From NCBI RefSeq assembly GCF_001556045.1, contig NZ_LSIC01000020.1, positions 1 through 36,923 on the forward strand: a stretch of DNA of 36,923 bases, read 5' to 3'. A model generated the notes under the pieces. That model saw only the letters and a list, made by a program, of their open reading frames with translations. It had not been told where the DNA came from and ran no database searches. This document shows positions 8,725 through 16,487 of the stretch, one piece after another. Every line of letters begins with the position of its first letter. The first letter of the stretch is position 1. This stretch comes from Bradyrhizobium sp. CCH5-F6 (GTDB lineage Bacteria; Pseudomonadota; Alphaproteobacteria; Rhizobiales; Xanthobacteraceae). The translations under genes and the position numbers were made by a program.

Positions 8725-8828
8725 GTCATTCCGGGGCGCGACGAAGTCGCGAGCCCGGAATCCATTCCTCCGCCAACTTTGCGGCCCGATGGATTCCGGG
8801 TTCGCGCTGGCGCGCGCCCCGGAATGAC
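8725..8828. repeat. Dispersed palindromic repeat, family B, copy 1
   Basis: Outer arms GTCATTCCGGGGCGCG and CGCGCCCCGGAATGAC and inner arms CCCGGAATCCAT and ATGGATTCCGGG form a long double hairpin. This is the first of five copies in the window. It occupies most of the gap between the CMD-family gene and Anbu, two genes on the same strand. Confidence 0.9.
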
Positions 8829-8844
8829 AGCGTGAGAGAGCAGC

Positions 8845-9252
8845 CTACTCGGCCGCATCGACGAGAAACGCCTCGTCGACCGGCACGCCGAGCGCTGTGA
8901 CGAGGCGGTTCGTCTCCGCGGCCATGCCGACGATGGCGAGGAGCTCGCCATATTCGGCCTCGGTCATGCCCTTGGCCCGTGCCGCGGCCGTGTGCGAATG
9001 GATGCAGTAGCTGCAGCCATGCGCGATCGAAACCGCGACATAGAGCATTTCCTTGGTCTTGGGATCGAGCGCGCCGGGAGCCATCACGTCCTTGATGCTC
9101 TCCCAGGTCCGCCGCAGCGTCTTCGGATCATGCGCCAGCGCGCGCCAGAAATTGTTGACGAAGTCCGATTTCCGCACTTTGCGGATGTCGTCGAAGACGG
9201 CGCGCGCTTCGCTGGAGAGTTCGTCGTCCGAAAGCAGTCTTACAGTCGCCAT
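8845..9252 (-). CDS. Carboxymuconolactone decarboxylase / AhpD-like protein
   Basis: The 135-residue product belongs to the CMD family. It carries the thioredoxin-like CxxC of AhpD-type members at Cys80 and Cys83, with His87 (GCSYCIHSHTAAARAKGMT). Such proteins act in peroxide defence as thiol reductants or as decarboxylases; the CxxC-His arrangement favours the redox type. The ATG at 9252 was chosen over an in-frame one at 9294 because GAGGTG lies 6 bases before it and family members begin near here. It sits between transglutaminase and Anbu genes on the same strand, which is unusual, since no CMD protein is part of the standard Anbu set. Confidence 0.88.
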   Translation of the reverse strand: MATVRLLSDDELSSEARAVFDDIRKVRKSDFVNNFWRALAHDPKTLRRTWESIKDVMAPGALDPKTKEMLYVAVSIAHGCSYCIHSHTAAARAKGMTEAEYGELLAIVGMAAETNRLVTALGVPVDEAFLVDAAE

Positions 9253-9316
9253 GGGCCACCTCGCGGGTCTGATCTGATCCTGCGATTGTAGCACGGCGCA
9301 TGCGCTCGGCCGCCGC

Positions 9317-10165
9317 CTAGCTCTGCCGTTGTGACTGCGATTGCGACTGCCCGCCGCGGCCGGCCTGCTCGACCTTGACGGACACGGTCAGCGTTTCCGT
9401 GCCGCCGCCATAGCGCGTGCCGCGCACCGGCGCCGCGCCGAGATAGTCGAGCCCGATCGCAACGCGGACATGGGCGTCGGTAGCGCAGATGCTGTTGGCC
9501 GGATCGAAGCCGACCCAGCCGAGATCGGGCACGTAGGCTTCGGCCCAGGCGTGGCCGGCGGCCTGATGCACCGTGCCGTCAGAGCGCAGGAAGTGGCCGG
9601 AGACGAAGCGCGCCGGCACGCCGCCGCTGCGGGCGCAGGCGATGAATATATGCGCGTAGTCCTGGCACACGCCGCGTTTGAGCGTGAACGCTTCGGCCGC
9701 CGAGGTACCGCTGTTGGTGGGGTCTTCGTCGAAGGTCATGTGGTCGCCGATCTCGGTCATCAGCGTGTGCAGGAAGCCGAGCGTGTCGCTCTCGGCCTCG
9801 CTGCGCAACTGGCGCGCAACCGCCATCATCGCCGGATTGACGGCGGTGAGGTCGGTGGACCGCAGAAACATGCCGGCTGGAAACCGCTCGTCCGCGCCGC
9901 GCAGCACGCCGCCGGTGTCATGGGTCTCGATCAACCCCTCGGCGGTGATCTTGATGTCGCCGACCGGTCCGCAGGACAGCACATGGGTGACGTTGCCGAA
10001 GGCGTCCTCGTGGGTGTCGAGCTTGGTGTCGGTCGAGACGTCGATCTGCCACTCCGCCACATATTGCCCGTCATGGCTGCCGGGCGTCATGCGCAGGATC
10101 TGGATCACGCTCGTGGCCGGCGGCTCGTAGCGATAGGTGGTGGTGTGCTGGATTCGCAGGCGCAT
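9317..10165 (-). CDS. Transglutaminase-like cysteine peptidase/transferase of the Anbu cluster
   Basis: The 282-residue product has an N-terminal bacterial transglutaminase region (MRLRIQHTTTYRYEPP to about 90) and a transglutaminase core. The predicted triad is Cys167 (RGVCQDYAHIF), His205 (AGHAWAEAYVP) and Asp221 (GWVGFDPAN). The family includes peptidases and amide-forming enzymes; the true reaction of this clade is unknown. The start at 10165 begins the conserved N-terminus; a longer reading to 10231 runs into a repeat. No signal peptide is seen. Genes for an alpha-E protein and an ATP-grasp enzyme lie upstream and Anbu downstream, as in other genomes. Confidence 0.92.
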   Translation of the reverse strand: MRLRIQHTTTYRYEPPATSVIQILRMTPGSHDGQYVAEWQIDVSTDTKLDTHEDAFGNVTHVLSCGPVGDIKITAEGLIETHDTGGVLRGADERFPAGMFLRSTDLTAVNPAMMAVARQLRSEAESDTLGFLHTLMTEIGDHMTFDEDPTNSGTSAAEAFTLKRGVCQDYAHIFIACARSGGVPARFVSGHFLRSDGTVHQAAGHAWAEAYVPDLGWVGFDPANSICATDAHVRVAIGLDYLGAAPVRGTRYGGGTETLTVSVKVEQAGRGGQSQSQSQRQS

Positions 10166-10187
10166 GGTGGACCGTTGTTCTTGCGTC

Positions 10188-10284
10188 GTCATTCCGGGGC
10201 GATGGACGGGACCGCGCGCGGCCCGGAGCATCGAACCCGGAATCTCGAGATTCCGGGTTCGCCCTTCGGGCGCCCCGGAATGAC
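10188..10284. repeat. Dispersed palindromic repeat, family B, copy 2
   Basis: GTCATTCCGGGGCGATGG at one end pairs with GGGCGCCCCGGAATGAC at the other, with an inner perfect palindrome GAACCCGGAATCTCGAGATTCCGGGTTC. It fills almost the whole gap between the alpha-E stop and the transglutaminase start, inside a predicted operon. The inner part differs from the other copies (no GGAATCCAT arm). Confidence 0.85.
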
Positions 10285-10292
10285 GGCACTTG

Positions 10293-11237
10293 TCAGATCA
10301 AATACTGCTTTGTGATGATTTCGCCCAGCCTGGAATTGTCCGCGATGAATTCCTGAATGAATTCATGCACACCATGCTGGAAAATGTCGTTCATATTGCT
10401 GTGTTCCAGCCGGTTGCGGATGCCGCGGGCGTGGCGCTGGGCCGGGCCCTGGCGGCCATAGGCGACGCCGATCTGGTCGAGGTTGCGCACGAGGTTGCCG
10501 TAGCAGCTTGCGAGCGAGCGCGGCAGCGTATCGTTGAGGATCAAGAGATCCGCGATCAGCCATGGCTTGAGCGTCTCGCGATAGACCCAGTGATAGGCCG
10601 TCAGCGCCGAGACCGAACGCAGGATCGAGCTCCACTGATAGAAGTCCAGCGGACCGCCGACATGCTCCTCCTCGGGCAGCAACACGTGATATTTCACGTC
10701 GAGAATGCGCGCGGTGTTGTCGGCGCGCTCCAGATGCACACCCATCCGCGAGAACCAGTAGGCGTCGTTGCGCAGCATGGTCCGGTAGGCCGAGCCGTCG
10801 AATCGGAGCGAAGTCTCCTGCACGAAGCGCAGGAACTTCGCGAGGTCCTCGCGCGTCGAGGTGCCTTTGCTCCACACCTCCTGAAGCTCGATCCAGGCCG
10901 AGTTGATGGTGTCCCACATCTCGCTGGTCAGTGCCGTGCGCACCGAGCGCGAGTTCAGCCGCGCCGCCTCGATGCAATTCCTGATCGAAGACGGGTTGTT
11001 CGGCGAGAACGAGAGATACTCGACGACGTTGTGCTCGTTGGCTTCCTCATAAGTTTGATAGAAGCTCGCGGCCACGCCGGCGGTCAGCAGAGCCGAGTCC
11101 CATTCGTTGGTCTTGCCGATATAGGCGGCGGGAAGCGCGGTGACGCGCAGGGTCGCATCGATGGTGCGCGCGAGATATTCGGCCCGTTCGACGTAGCGGG
11201 CGAGCCAGTAGAGGTTTTCGGCGGTACGCGACAGCAT
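10293..11237 (-). CDS. Alpha-E domain protein of the Anbu cluster
   Basis: The 314-residue, mostly helical product matches the alpha-E family. It begins MLSRTAENLYWLARYVERAEYLARTID, the family's signature start. No enzyme activity is established for alpha-E proteins, which occur almost always beside circularly permuted ATP-grasp and transglutaminase genes. Its ATG lies only 4 bases after the ATP-grasp stop, so the two are almost certainly cotranscribed and probably translationally coupled. Length is typical. Confidence 0.93.
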   Translation of the reverse strand: MLSRTAENLYWLARYVERAEYLARTIDATLRVTALPAAYIGKTNEWDSALLTAGVAASFYQTYEEANEHNVVEYLSFSPNNPSSIRNCIEAARLNSRSVRTALTSEMWDTINSAWIELQEVWSKGTSTREDLAKFLRFVQETSLRFDGSAYRTMLRNDAYWFSRMGVHLERADNTARILDVKYHVLLPEEEHVGGPLDFYQWSSILRSVSALTAYHWVYRETLKPWLIADLLILNDTLPRSLASCYGNLVRNLDQIGVAYGRQGPAQRHARGIRNRLEHSNMNDIFQHGVHEFIQEFIADNSRLGEIITKQYLI

Positions 11238-11241
11238 CTCT

Positions 11242-12660
11242 CTACTCGTCCAAAATCCAGGTGTCTTTGGTGCCGCCGCCCTGGCTCGAATTCACCACCA
11301 GGGAGCCTTCCTTCAGCGCGACGCGGGTCAATCCGCCGGGCACGATGGTGGTGTTCTTGCTGCCCGTGAGCACGAACGGCCGCAAGTCGACATGGCGCGG
11401 AGCGAGGCCGGACGCGGTGCAGGTCGGGCAGGTCGAGAGCGCCAGCGTCGGCTGCGCGATGAAACCTTCCGGCTCGCGCTTGAGCTTGTCGCGGAAGGCT
11501 TCGATCGTGGCCTTCGTGGCGGTGGGGCCGATCAGCATGCCGTAGCCGCCGGAGCCATGCACTTCCTTGACGACGAGCTCGCCGAGATTGTCGAGCACGT
11601 AGGCGAGGTCCTTCGGCTCGCGGCAGCGCCAGGTCGGTACGTTCTTCAGGATCGGCTCCTCGCCGAGATAGAACTTCACGATGTCAGGCATGTAGGAGTA
11701 GATCGCCTTGTCGTCGGCGATGCCGGTGCCGACGGCGTTGGCGAGCGTGATGTTGCCGGCCGCGTAGGCCGACATCAGACCGGGCACGCCGAGCACGGAG
11801 TCGGGACGGAAGGTGAGGGGATCGAGGAAATCGTCGTCGACGCGGCGATAGATCACGTCGACCCGCTTCAGCCCTTCCGTCGTCCGCATGAACACTTCGT
11901 CGTTCTTGACGATGAGGTCACGGCCTTCGACCAGCTCGATGCCGAGCTTGTCCGCGAGGAACGAATGTTCGTAATAGGCGGAGTTGTAGACGCCCGGCGT
12001 CAGCAGGGCGACCGTCGGCTCGCCCGAGGCGCCTTGCGGGGCGACCGAGCGCAGGGCCGAGAGCAACTCGTCCGGGTAGCGTTCGACCGGCGCCACCTTG
12101 TGGCGGGCGAACAGGTCAGGAAACAGCCGCATCATGATCTCGCGGTTTTCCAGCATGTAGGACACGCCCGAAGGCGTCCGCGCATTGTCCTCCAGCACGA
12201 TGAAGTCCTCGGCGTCGACCCGGACGATGTCGATGCCGGCGATGTGCACATAGACGTCGTGCGGCACCTGCTGGCCGTTCATCTCGGGGCGGAACACCGG
12301 GTTCTGGAAGATCAGATCGTCAGGCACGATCTCGGCGCGGAGGATGTCGCGGCCGTGATAGATATCGCGCAGGAACATGTTGAGCGCGCGCACGCGCTGC
12401 TTCAGGCCCTTCTCCAGCAGCGACCATTCCTTGCCGGACATGATCCGCGGGATCACGTCGAAGGGGATCAGGCGCTCGGTGGACTCGGAATCGCCGTAGA
12501 CCGCGAAAGTAATGCCGATCCGGCGGAACAGGAGCTCGGCCTCCTGGCGCCGATATTCGAGCGCCTCGGGAGGTGTCTCCTTGAGCCAGCGCGCCAGCTC
12601 CTGATAGGCAGGGCGAAGATCCCCGCCGGGAATATTCATTTCGTCAAAGGCGACTGCCAT
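11242..12660 (-). CDS. Circularly permuted ATP-grasp protein (predicted peptide/amide ligase) of the Anbu cluster
   Basis: The 472-residue product matches the circularly permuted ATP-grasp family. Landmarks are EYRRQEAELLFRRIGITFAVYG, RIMSGKEWSLLEKGLKQR, RALNMFLRDIYHGRDIL, the EDNARTPSGVSYMLENR segment and VVKEVHGSGGYGMLIGP, a likely nucleotide-binding loop. ATP-grasp enzymes usually form amide or peptide bonds through an acyl-phosphate; the substrate here is unknown. The chosen ATG begins the conserved sequence. The frame extends to 12816 without a ribosome site and with sequence unlike the family. A weak GGGGGAG site is 13 bases upstream. It is the first gene of the cluster; the 281-base gap to the divergent cinA-like gene should hold its promoter. 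Confidence 0.92.
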   Translation of the reverse strand: MAVAFDEMNIPGGDLRPAYQELARWLKETPPEALEYRRQEAELLFRRIGITFAVYGDSESTERLIPFDVIPRIMSGKEWSLLEKGLKQRVRALNMFLRDIYHGRDILRAEIVPDDLIFQNPVFRPEMNGQQVPHDVYVHIAGIDIVRVDAEDFIVLEDNARTPSGVSYMLENREIMMRLFPDLFARHKVAPVERYPDELLSALRSVAPQGASGEPTVALLTPGVYNSAYYEHSFLADKLGIELVEGRDLIVKNDEVFMRTTEGLKRVDVIYRRVDDDFLDPLTFRPDSVLGVPGLMSAYAAGNITLANAVGTGIADDKAIYSYMPDIVKFYLGEEPILKNVPTWRCREPKDLAYVLDNLGELVVKEVHGSGGYGMLIGPTATKATIEAFRDKLKREPEGFIAQPTLALSTCPTCTASGLAPRHVDLRPFVLTGSKNTTIVPGGLTRVALKEGSLVVNSSQGGGTKDTWILDE

Positions 12661-12941
12661 AGATCCCGACTGTTCTCCCCCAGGCGTTGCACCATCGGTC
12701 AGGTCGCTTGGGCCTTGCAGAAGGCCGCAACGTCCCTCGCCGTGCCGTGAGAGTGCATGACTTCCATAGGAGGTAGCAAGGGCCGGGCCAGCGCGATAAG
12801 CATGGAGAAGGGGCATTTGCCGGGGACGGCCGGCGGCTTGCCTGAAAAAACGGCTGAGGACTGCTTATTTGGGAAGCAAAACCACGTGACTTCAACGCGT
12901 TACCTCGGCAAAGTCGGCGTCACAGGTGAGGGACTTAAGGC

Positions 12942-13679
12942 ATGAGCGACATCGTCACGGCGGGTATTCTGGTCATTGGGGACGAAATCCTGTCGGGCCG
13001 GACCAAGGACAAGAATATCGGCTTCATCGCCGAATACCTGACCAATATCGGCATCGACCTGAAGGAAGTCCGGGTCGTTTCCGACGACGAGGCCGACATC
13101 ATCGCCGCTCTGGACGCACTGCGGCATCGCTACACCTACGTCTTCACGACGGGCGGCATAGGCCCGACCCATGACGACATCACCGCCGATGCCGTCGCCA
13201 AGGCGTTCGGCGTCGGCATCGACCATCACCCGGAGGTCGTCGCCCGCTTCCGCGAGCGCTGGAGCGAGCAGGACCTCAACGAGGCCCGCCTGCGCATGGC
13301 CCGTATCCCCGACGGGGCCGAGCTGATCCAGAGCGCGACCATCCTCGCTCCCGGCTTCAAGATCGGCAATGTCATCGTCATGGCCGGCGTGCCGTCGATC
13401 ATGCAGGCGATGATGGACATCGTTTCTCCCAAGCTGAAGTCTGGCGTGCGCATGCTCTCCGAATCGGTCCGCGCCAATGCGCGGGAGGGCGATATCGGCG
13501 GTCCGTTGCGTGCGATCGCCGTCGCTCACCCCGACACCATCATCGGCAGCTATCCCTTCATGGACGAAGAGCAGAAGCCGAACACCAATCTCGTGGTGCG
13601 CTCGCGCGATCCGGAGAAGCTCGCGGCGGCGATGGCGGCGGTGAAGGAAATGCTGGCGGGACTGAATATCACCCGCTAG
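12942..13679 (+). CDS. CinA-like molybdopterin-binding domain protein
   Basis: The 245-residue product matches the N-terminal (MoaB/Mog-like, COG1058) domain of CinA, with [20 protein letters not shown], the [24 protein letters not shown] motif and a C-terminal part up to about 240. It lacks the C-terminal nicotinamide-nucleotide amidase (PncC) domain of full CinA, which is over 400 residues. Stand-alone proteins of this type are linked to nucleotide-pyrophosphate hydrolysis, but the activity here is not shown. It starts divergently from the Anbu cluster and is 31 bases before the phosphoribosyltransferase gene, a likely two-gene operon. Confidence 0.9.
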   Translation: MSDIVTAGILVIGDEILSGRTKDKNIGFIAEYLTNIGIDLKEVRVVSDDEADIIAALDALRHRYTYVFTTGGIGPTHDDITADAVAKAFGVGIDHHPEVVARFRERWSEQDLNEARLRMARIPDGAELIQSATILAPGFKIGNVIVMAGVPSIMQAMMDIVSPKLKSGVRMLSESVRANAREGDIGGPLRAIAVAHPDTIIGSYPFMDEEQKPNTNLVVRSRDPEKLAAAMAAVKEMLAGLNITR

Positions 13680-13710
13680 CAGAAGACGTTCGAGACGAAT
13701 GGAGACGACG

Positions 13711-14235
13711 ATGGGTGACGCACCGGAGCTGAGCGCGCAGGAGCGCGCGGGCAGGCCCTTTCCGGTTTCGTGGGACCAGTTCCATCGGGATTGCCGGGCG
13801 CTCACCTGGCGACTGAACGAAGTCGGCCCGTTTCATGCCGTGATTGCGATCACCCGCGGCGGCCTCGTGCCGGCGGCGATCGTGGCGCGCGAGCTCGGCG
13901 TGCGCATCATCGATACCGTCTGCATCGCCAGCTACGACCACACCAAGCAGGGCGACCTGAAGGTGCTCAAGGGCATCTCGGACGAGGTGATGAAGCTCGG
14001 CGGCGGCACCGGCAGGGGCCTGCTGATCGTCGACGATCTCGTCGACACCGGCAAGACCGGCAGGCTGGTGCGCGAGTTGCTGCCGGAGGCGCATTTCGCC
14101 ACCGTCTATGCCAAGCCGATGGGACGCCCCCTGGTCGACACTTTCATCACGGAAGTGTCGCAGGACACCTGGATCTTCTTCCCCTGGGACACCGCGTTGT
14201 CCTATCACCCGCCGCTTCGCGACGGGGCGGCGTGA
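13711..14235 (+). CDS. gpt: Xanthine/guanine-type phosphoribosyltransferase
   Basis: The 174-residue product carries the purine phosphoribosyltransferase fold, with [20 protein letters not shown] and the PRPP-binding loop [13 protein letters not shown] at about 105-116. The C-terminal [26 protein letters not shown] resembles E. coli Gpt (152 residues), which salvages xanthine and guanine with PRPP. GGAG at 13701-13704 is 6 bases before this ATG, so I prefer it to the in-frame ATG at 13699, which would add four residues. It probably shares a transcript with the cinA-like gene. The base preference is inferred from family resemblance. Confidence 0.87.
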   Translation: MGDAPELSAQERAGRPFPVSWDQFHRDCRALTWRLNEVGPFHAVIAITRGGLVPAAIVARELGVRIIDTVCIASYDHTKQGDLKVLKGISDEVMKLGGGTGRGLLIVDDLVDTGKTGRLVRELLPEAHFATVYAKPMGRPLVDTFITEVSQDTWIFFPWDTALSYHPPLRDGAA

Positions 14236-14239
14236 CCAG

Positions 14240-14308
14240 AGCGAGAGGCGAGTAGCGAATGGCGAGTAGCACCGTCCCCACTCGCCATTCGCCATCCGCC
14301 ACTCGCCC
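14240..14308. repeat. Palindromic repeat, family D (GCGAATGGCGAGTAG type)
   Basis: Units of AGTAGCGAATGGCGAGTAG (14251-14270) are followed after a short loop by CTCGCCATTCGCCATCCGCC and CACTCGCC, which pair with them. The element starts 5 bases after the gpt stop and overlaps the first codons assigned to the next gene, so it may be a 3' hairpin for gpt as well as a dispersed repeat. Confidence 0.65.
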
Positions 14309-14921
14309 CCTTCAGAACCGCGTCACACCCGCTGGCGACATCATCGCGACCCCGCATCGCGGCCTGTTCACCGGCAATCGCGGCATCATCCACGATCCCG
14401 CGACCAGGACGCTTCTGAAGAAGCGCTGGTCGTCGCCGGCCTGGATCACGTGCCTGTGCGAGTTTCGCGGCTGGCGGCGGCCGGTGATGGCACGGCGGAG
14501 CTGGACCGAGCTGTTCTTCCTCGATGAGGCGACGGCCTTCGCAGCGGGCCATCGTCCCTGCTTCTTCTGCCGCCGTGACGATGCCAAACGATTCCGCGCT
14601 GCGTGGGAAGCAGGCAATGGTGCAAGCGGCATCAGCGCGAAGGCGATCGATGCCGTGCTGCATCGCGAGCGTCTCGACCGCGGTCGCAAGCGGTTGCACC
14701 CGCTCCCGATGCCGCTGGCAGACTTGCCGGACGGCGCGATGGTGCAGCAGGGCGAAGAGAGCTTTCTGGTGGTGCAGGGAAAGGCATTGCTGTGGTCGCC
14801 GGCGGGCTATGCCAGCGTTGAGCGTCAGCCCGATGACACAAAGCTCCTGACGCCACCGTCAACGCTTCGGGCGCTGAACGCCGGCTACCAGCCCACGCTG
14901 CATCCGACCGCGCTGAGCTAG
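14259..14921 (+). CDS. Conserved-looking protein of unknown function with two Cys pairs
   Basis: I do not recognise this family with certainty. The product is 220 residues or fewer. Residues 1-16 (MASSTVPTRHSPSATR) are encoded by a palindromic repeat and are probably not part of the ancestral protein. The credible body begins near LQNRVTPAGDIIATPHRGLFTGNRG. It contains CLC in TCLCEFRGW, a run RRSWTELFFLDEATAFAAGHRPC, then PCFFCRRDDAKRF, so four cysteines (CxC and CxxC) that could bind a metal. Codon use looks coding throughout. There is no signal peptide or membrane helix. It lies 23 bases after gpt on the same strand. The true start is unresolved. Confidence 0.7.
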   Translation: MASSTVPTRHSPSATRPLQNRVTPAGDIIATPHRGLFTGNRGIIHDPATRTLLKKRWSSPAWITCLCEFRGWRRPVMARRSWTELFFLDEATAFAAGHRPCFFCRRDDAKRFRAAWEAGNGASGISAKAIDAVLHRERLDRGRKRLHPLPMPLADLPDGAMVQQGEESFLVVQGKALLWSPAGYASVERQPDDTKLLTPPSTLRALNAGYQPTLHPTALS

Positions 14922-15126
14922 GCCGCGCGGCCAACGCGGCACGGAATGGCAGTACCATACCCCTGGTCTTTTATTGCAGACCATGAGGCATGTTCGACAT
15001 TTTCTTACCATCTTGGGCAGCCGTTTCCGCAGACGGCTATACTTTCCTTATTTCATTGGCCAGACGGTCCCATCGATCGGCTACACGCGGCAGCTTATCT
15101 TCTCGTGCAGCATCGAGGAGAGTCAA

Positions 15127-15312
15127 ATGCTGAACTTTCTCAGTCGCATAGACCAATACATGACGAACAACATGCACGAGCACGGCCGATATTTGCTCGG
15201 GCTGGAGCTGCACGACGAGCATTCTTGCAAGGCTGATCGCCCGCATGACGTCAGCAGAACGACTGCGGCCAACGACGGGCGCCGTGAAGTTGCTGTTGCG
15301 AAAGCAGCGTGA
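15127..15312 (+). CDS. Small hypothetical protein, 61 residues
   Basis: A short reading frame starts MLNFLSRIDQYMTNNMHEHG and continues LLGLELHDEHSC. It is supported mainly by an excellent ribosome site, GAGGAG (15115-15120), exactly 6 bases before the ATG. The product is rich in His, Asp and Arg, with no membrane helix. The 205 bases between the preceding gene and this one are lower in GC than the surroundings and may hold its promoter. It ends 21 bases from the convergent methionine synthase gene. No family is recognised. Confidence 0.5.
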   Translation: MLNFLSRIDQYMTNNMHEHGRYLLGLELHDEHSCKADRPHDVSRTTAANDGRREVAVAKAA

Positions 15313-15333
15313 CTCCCAACTTTCCCCGGCTTC

Positions 15334-16356
15334 TTACCCAAGCTTCTCGCGCGCCAGCGCGGCGCCGGCGCCGAGCGCCATCAGCTTGGCTTCGGCGATC
15401 TCGCGCCGCATCGGCGCCATGCCGCAATTGGTGGTGGCGATGATGTTGCTCTTGGGCACGAATTGCGACACCGCGTCGATCACCTTCACGACGTCCTCGG
15501 CGGTCTCCACCGTGTCGCTGGCGACGTCGATCACGCCGGCCTGCACGATCTTGGTCTTGAGCAGCGCCAGCAGGTCCAGCGGCACCTTGGAATTGCGGCA
15601 CTCGATCGCGACCTGCTGGATCGGGCTCGCGTCGATTGCCGGGAAGATCTGCTCGTACTGCCGCCATTGGCTGCCCAGCGTTTCCTTCCAGTCGGTATTG
15701 GCCTTGATGCCGTAGCCGTAGCAGATGTGAACGGCGGTGGCACAGGTCAGGCCTTGCGCGGCGCGTTCCAGCGCCTTGATGCCCCAGTCGTTGACCTCGT
15801 CCATGTAGACGTTGAAGGCGGGCTCGTCGAACTGCACGAGATCGACGCCGTCGGCGGCAAGCGCCTTGGCCTCCTCGTTGAGCAACTCGGCGAAGGCAAA
15901 GGCCATCTTGACGCGGTCGCCATAGTAGCGGTCCGCGATCGTGTCGATGATGGTCATCGGACCGGGCAGTGTGAACTTCAGCATCTTCTTCGTATGAGTC
16001 CGCGCCACGCGCGCCTCGAAGGCATGGACGCGTTCCTTGAGCCGGAGCGGGGCGACCACTTGCGGCACCATCGCCTTGTAGCGATCCTTGCGGATGCCCA
16101 TCTCGACCTTGTGGGCGAAATCGATGCCTTCGATCTTCTCCAGGAAGCCGTGGACGAAATGCTGCCGGGCCTGTTCGCCCTCGGTGACGATGTCGATCCC
16201 GGCGTCCTCCTGGATCTTCAGCCAGATCAGGGTCGCGTCGCGCTTGGCCCGGAGTAGCTCGTCGCCCTGTGACTTCCAGGGCGCCCAGAGCATGTTCGGT
16301 TCGGCCAGCCATTCCGGCTTCGGCAAGGAGCCGGCGATCGTGGTTGGAAACAGCAT
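15334..16356 (-). CDS. Core methionine synthase, MesD-like (MetE C-terminal domain family)
   Basis: The 340-residue protein corresponds to only the catalytic C-terminal barrel of MetE (about 750 residues). Zinc and homocysteine ligands are visible: His210 and Cys212 (AVHICYGYGIKANTDW), Glu252 (VAIECRN) and Cys311 (TTNCGMAPM). The sequence closely recalls the bacterial MesD class of folate-independent methionine synthases (AGSLPKPEWLAEP, LWAPWK, DGVDLVQFDEPAFNVY). MesD has been described as needing a partner, MesX (DUF1852), which is not in this window. The start is set by GGGAGG 6 bases upstream of the ATG at 16356. It stands alone on this strand, divergent from the GST gene. The MesD assignment is from remembered family sequence. 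Confidence 0.85.
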   Translation of the reverse strand: MLFPTTIAGSLPKPEWLAEPNMLWAPWKSQGDELLRAKRDATLIWLKIQEDAGIDIVTEGEQARQHFVHGFLEKIEGIDFAHKVEMGIRKDRYKAMVPQVVAPLRLKERVHAFEARVARTHTKKMLKFTLPGPMTIIDTIADRYYGDRVKMAFAFAELLNEEAKALAADGVDLVQFDEPAFNVYMDEVNDWGIKALERAAQGLTCATAVHICYGYGIKANTDWKETLGSQWRQYEQIFPAIDASPIQQVAIECRNSKVPLDLLALLKTKIVQAGVIDVASDTVETAEDVVKVIDAVSQFVPKSNIIATTNCGMAPMRREIAEAKLMALGAGAALAREKLG

Positions 16357-16487
16357 GGCGGCCCTCCCGGCAGGTTGTGTTGCGCCTCTTCCTGCCATGA
16401 CTTAACGTCGAGGTACAGAACAACAAAAGTCGCTCTCTATTCCGACGGCGATGACAGGGAAGGCCCAAGGAAAGGTCAAGGGAAGTC

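Noticed and set aside
11392..12750. A 452-codon plus-strand frame opposite the ATP-grasp gene
   Set aside because: It is the antisense shadow of a conserved gene and has no ribosome site.
12757..12945. A 62-codon plus-strand frame just before the cinA-like gene
   Set aside because: It overlaps the cinA start, lacks a ribosome site and lies in the divergent promoter region.
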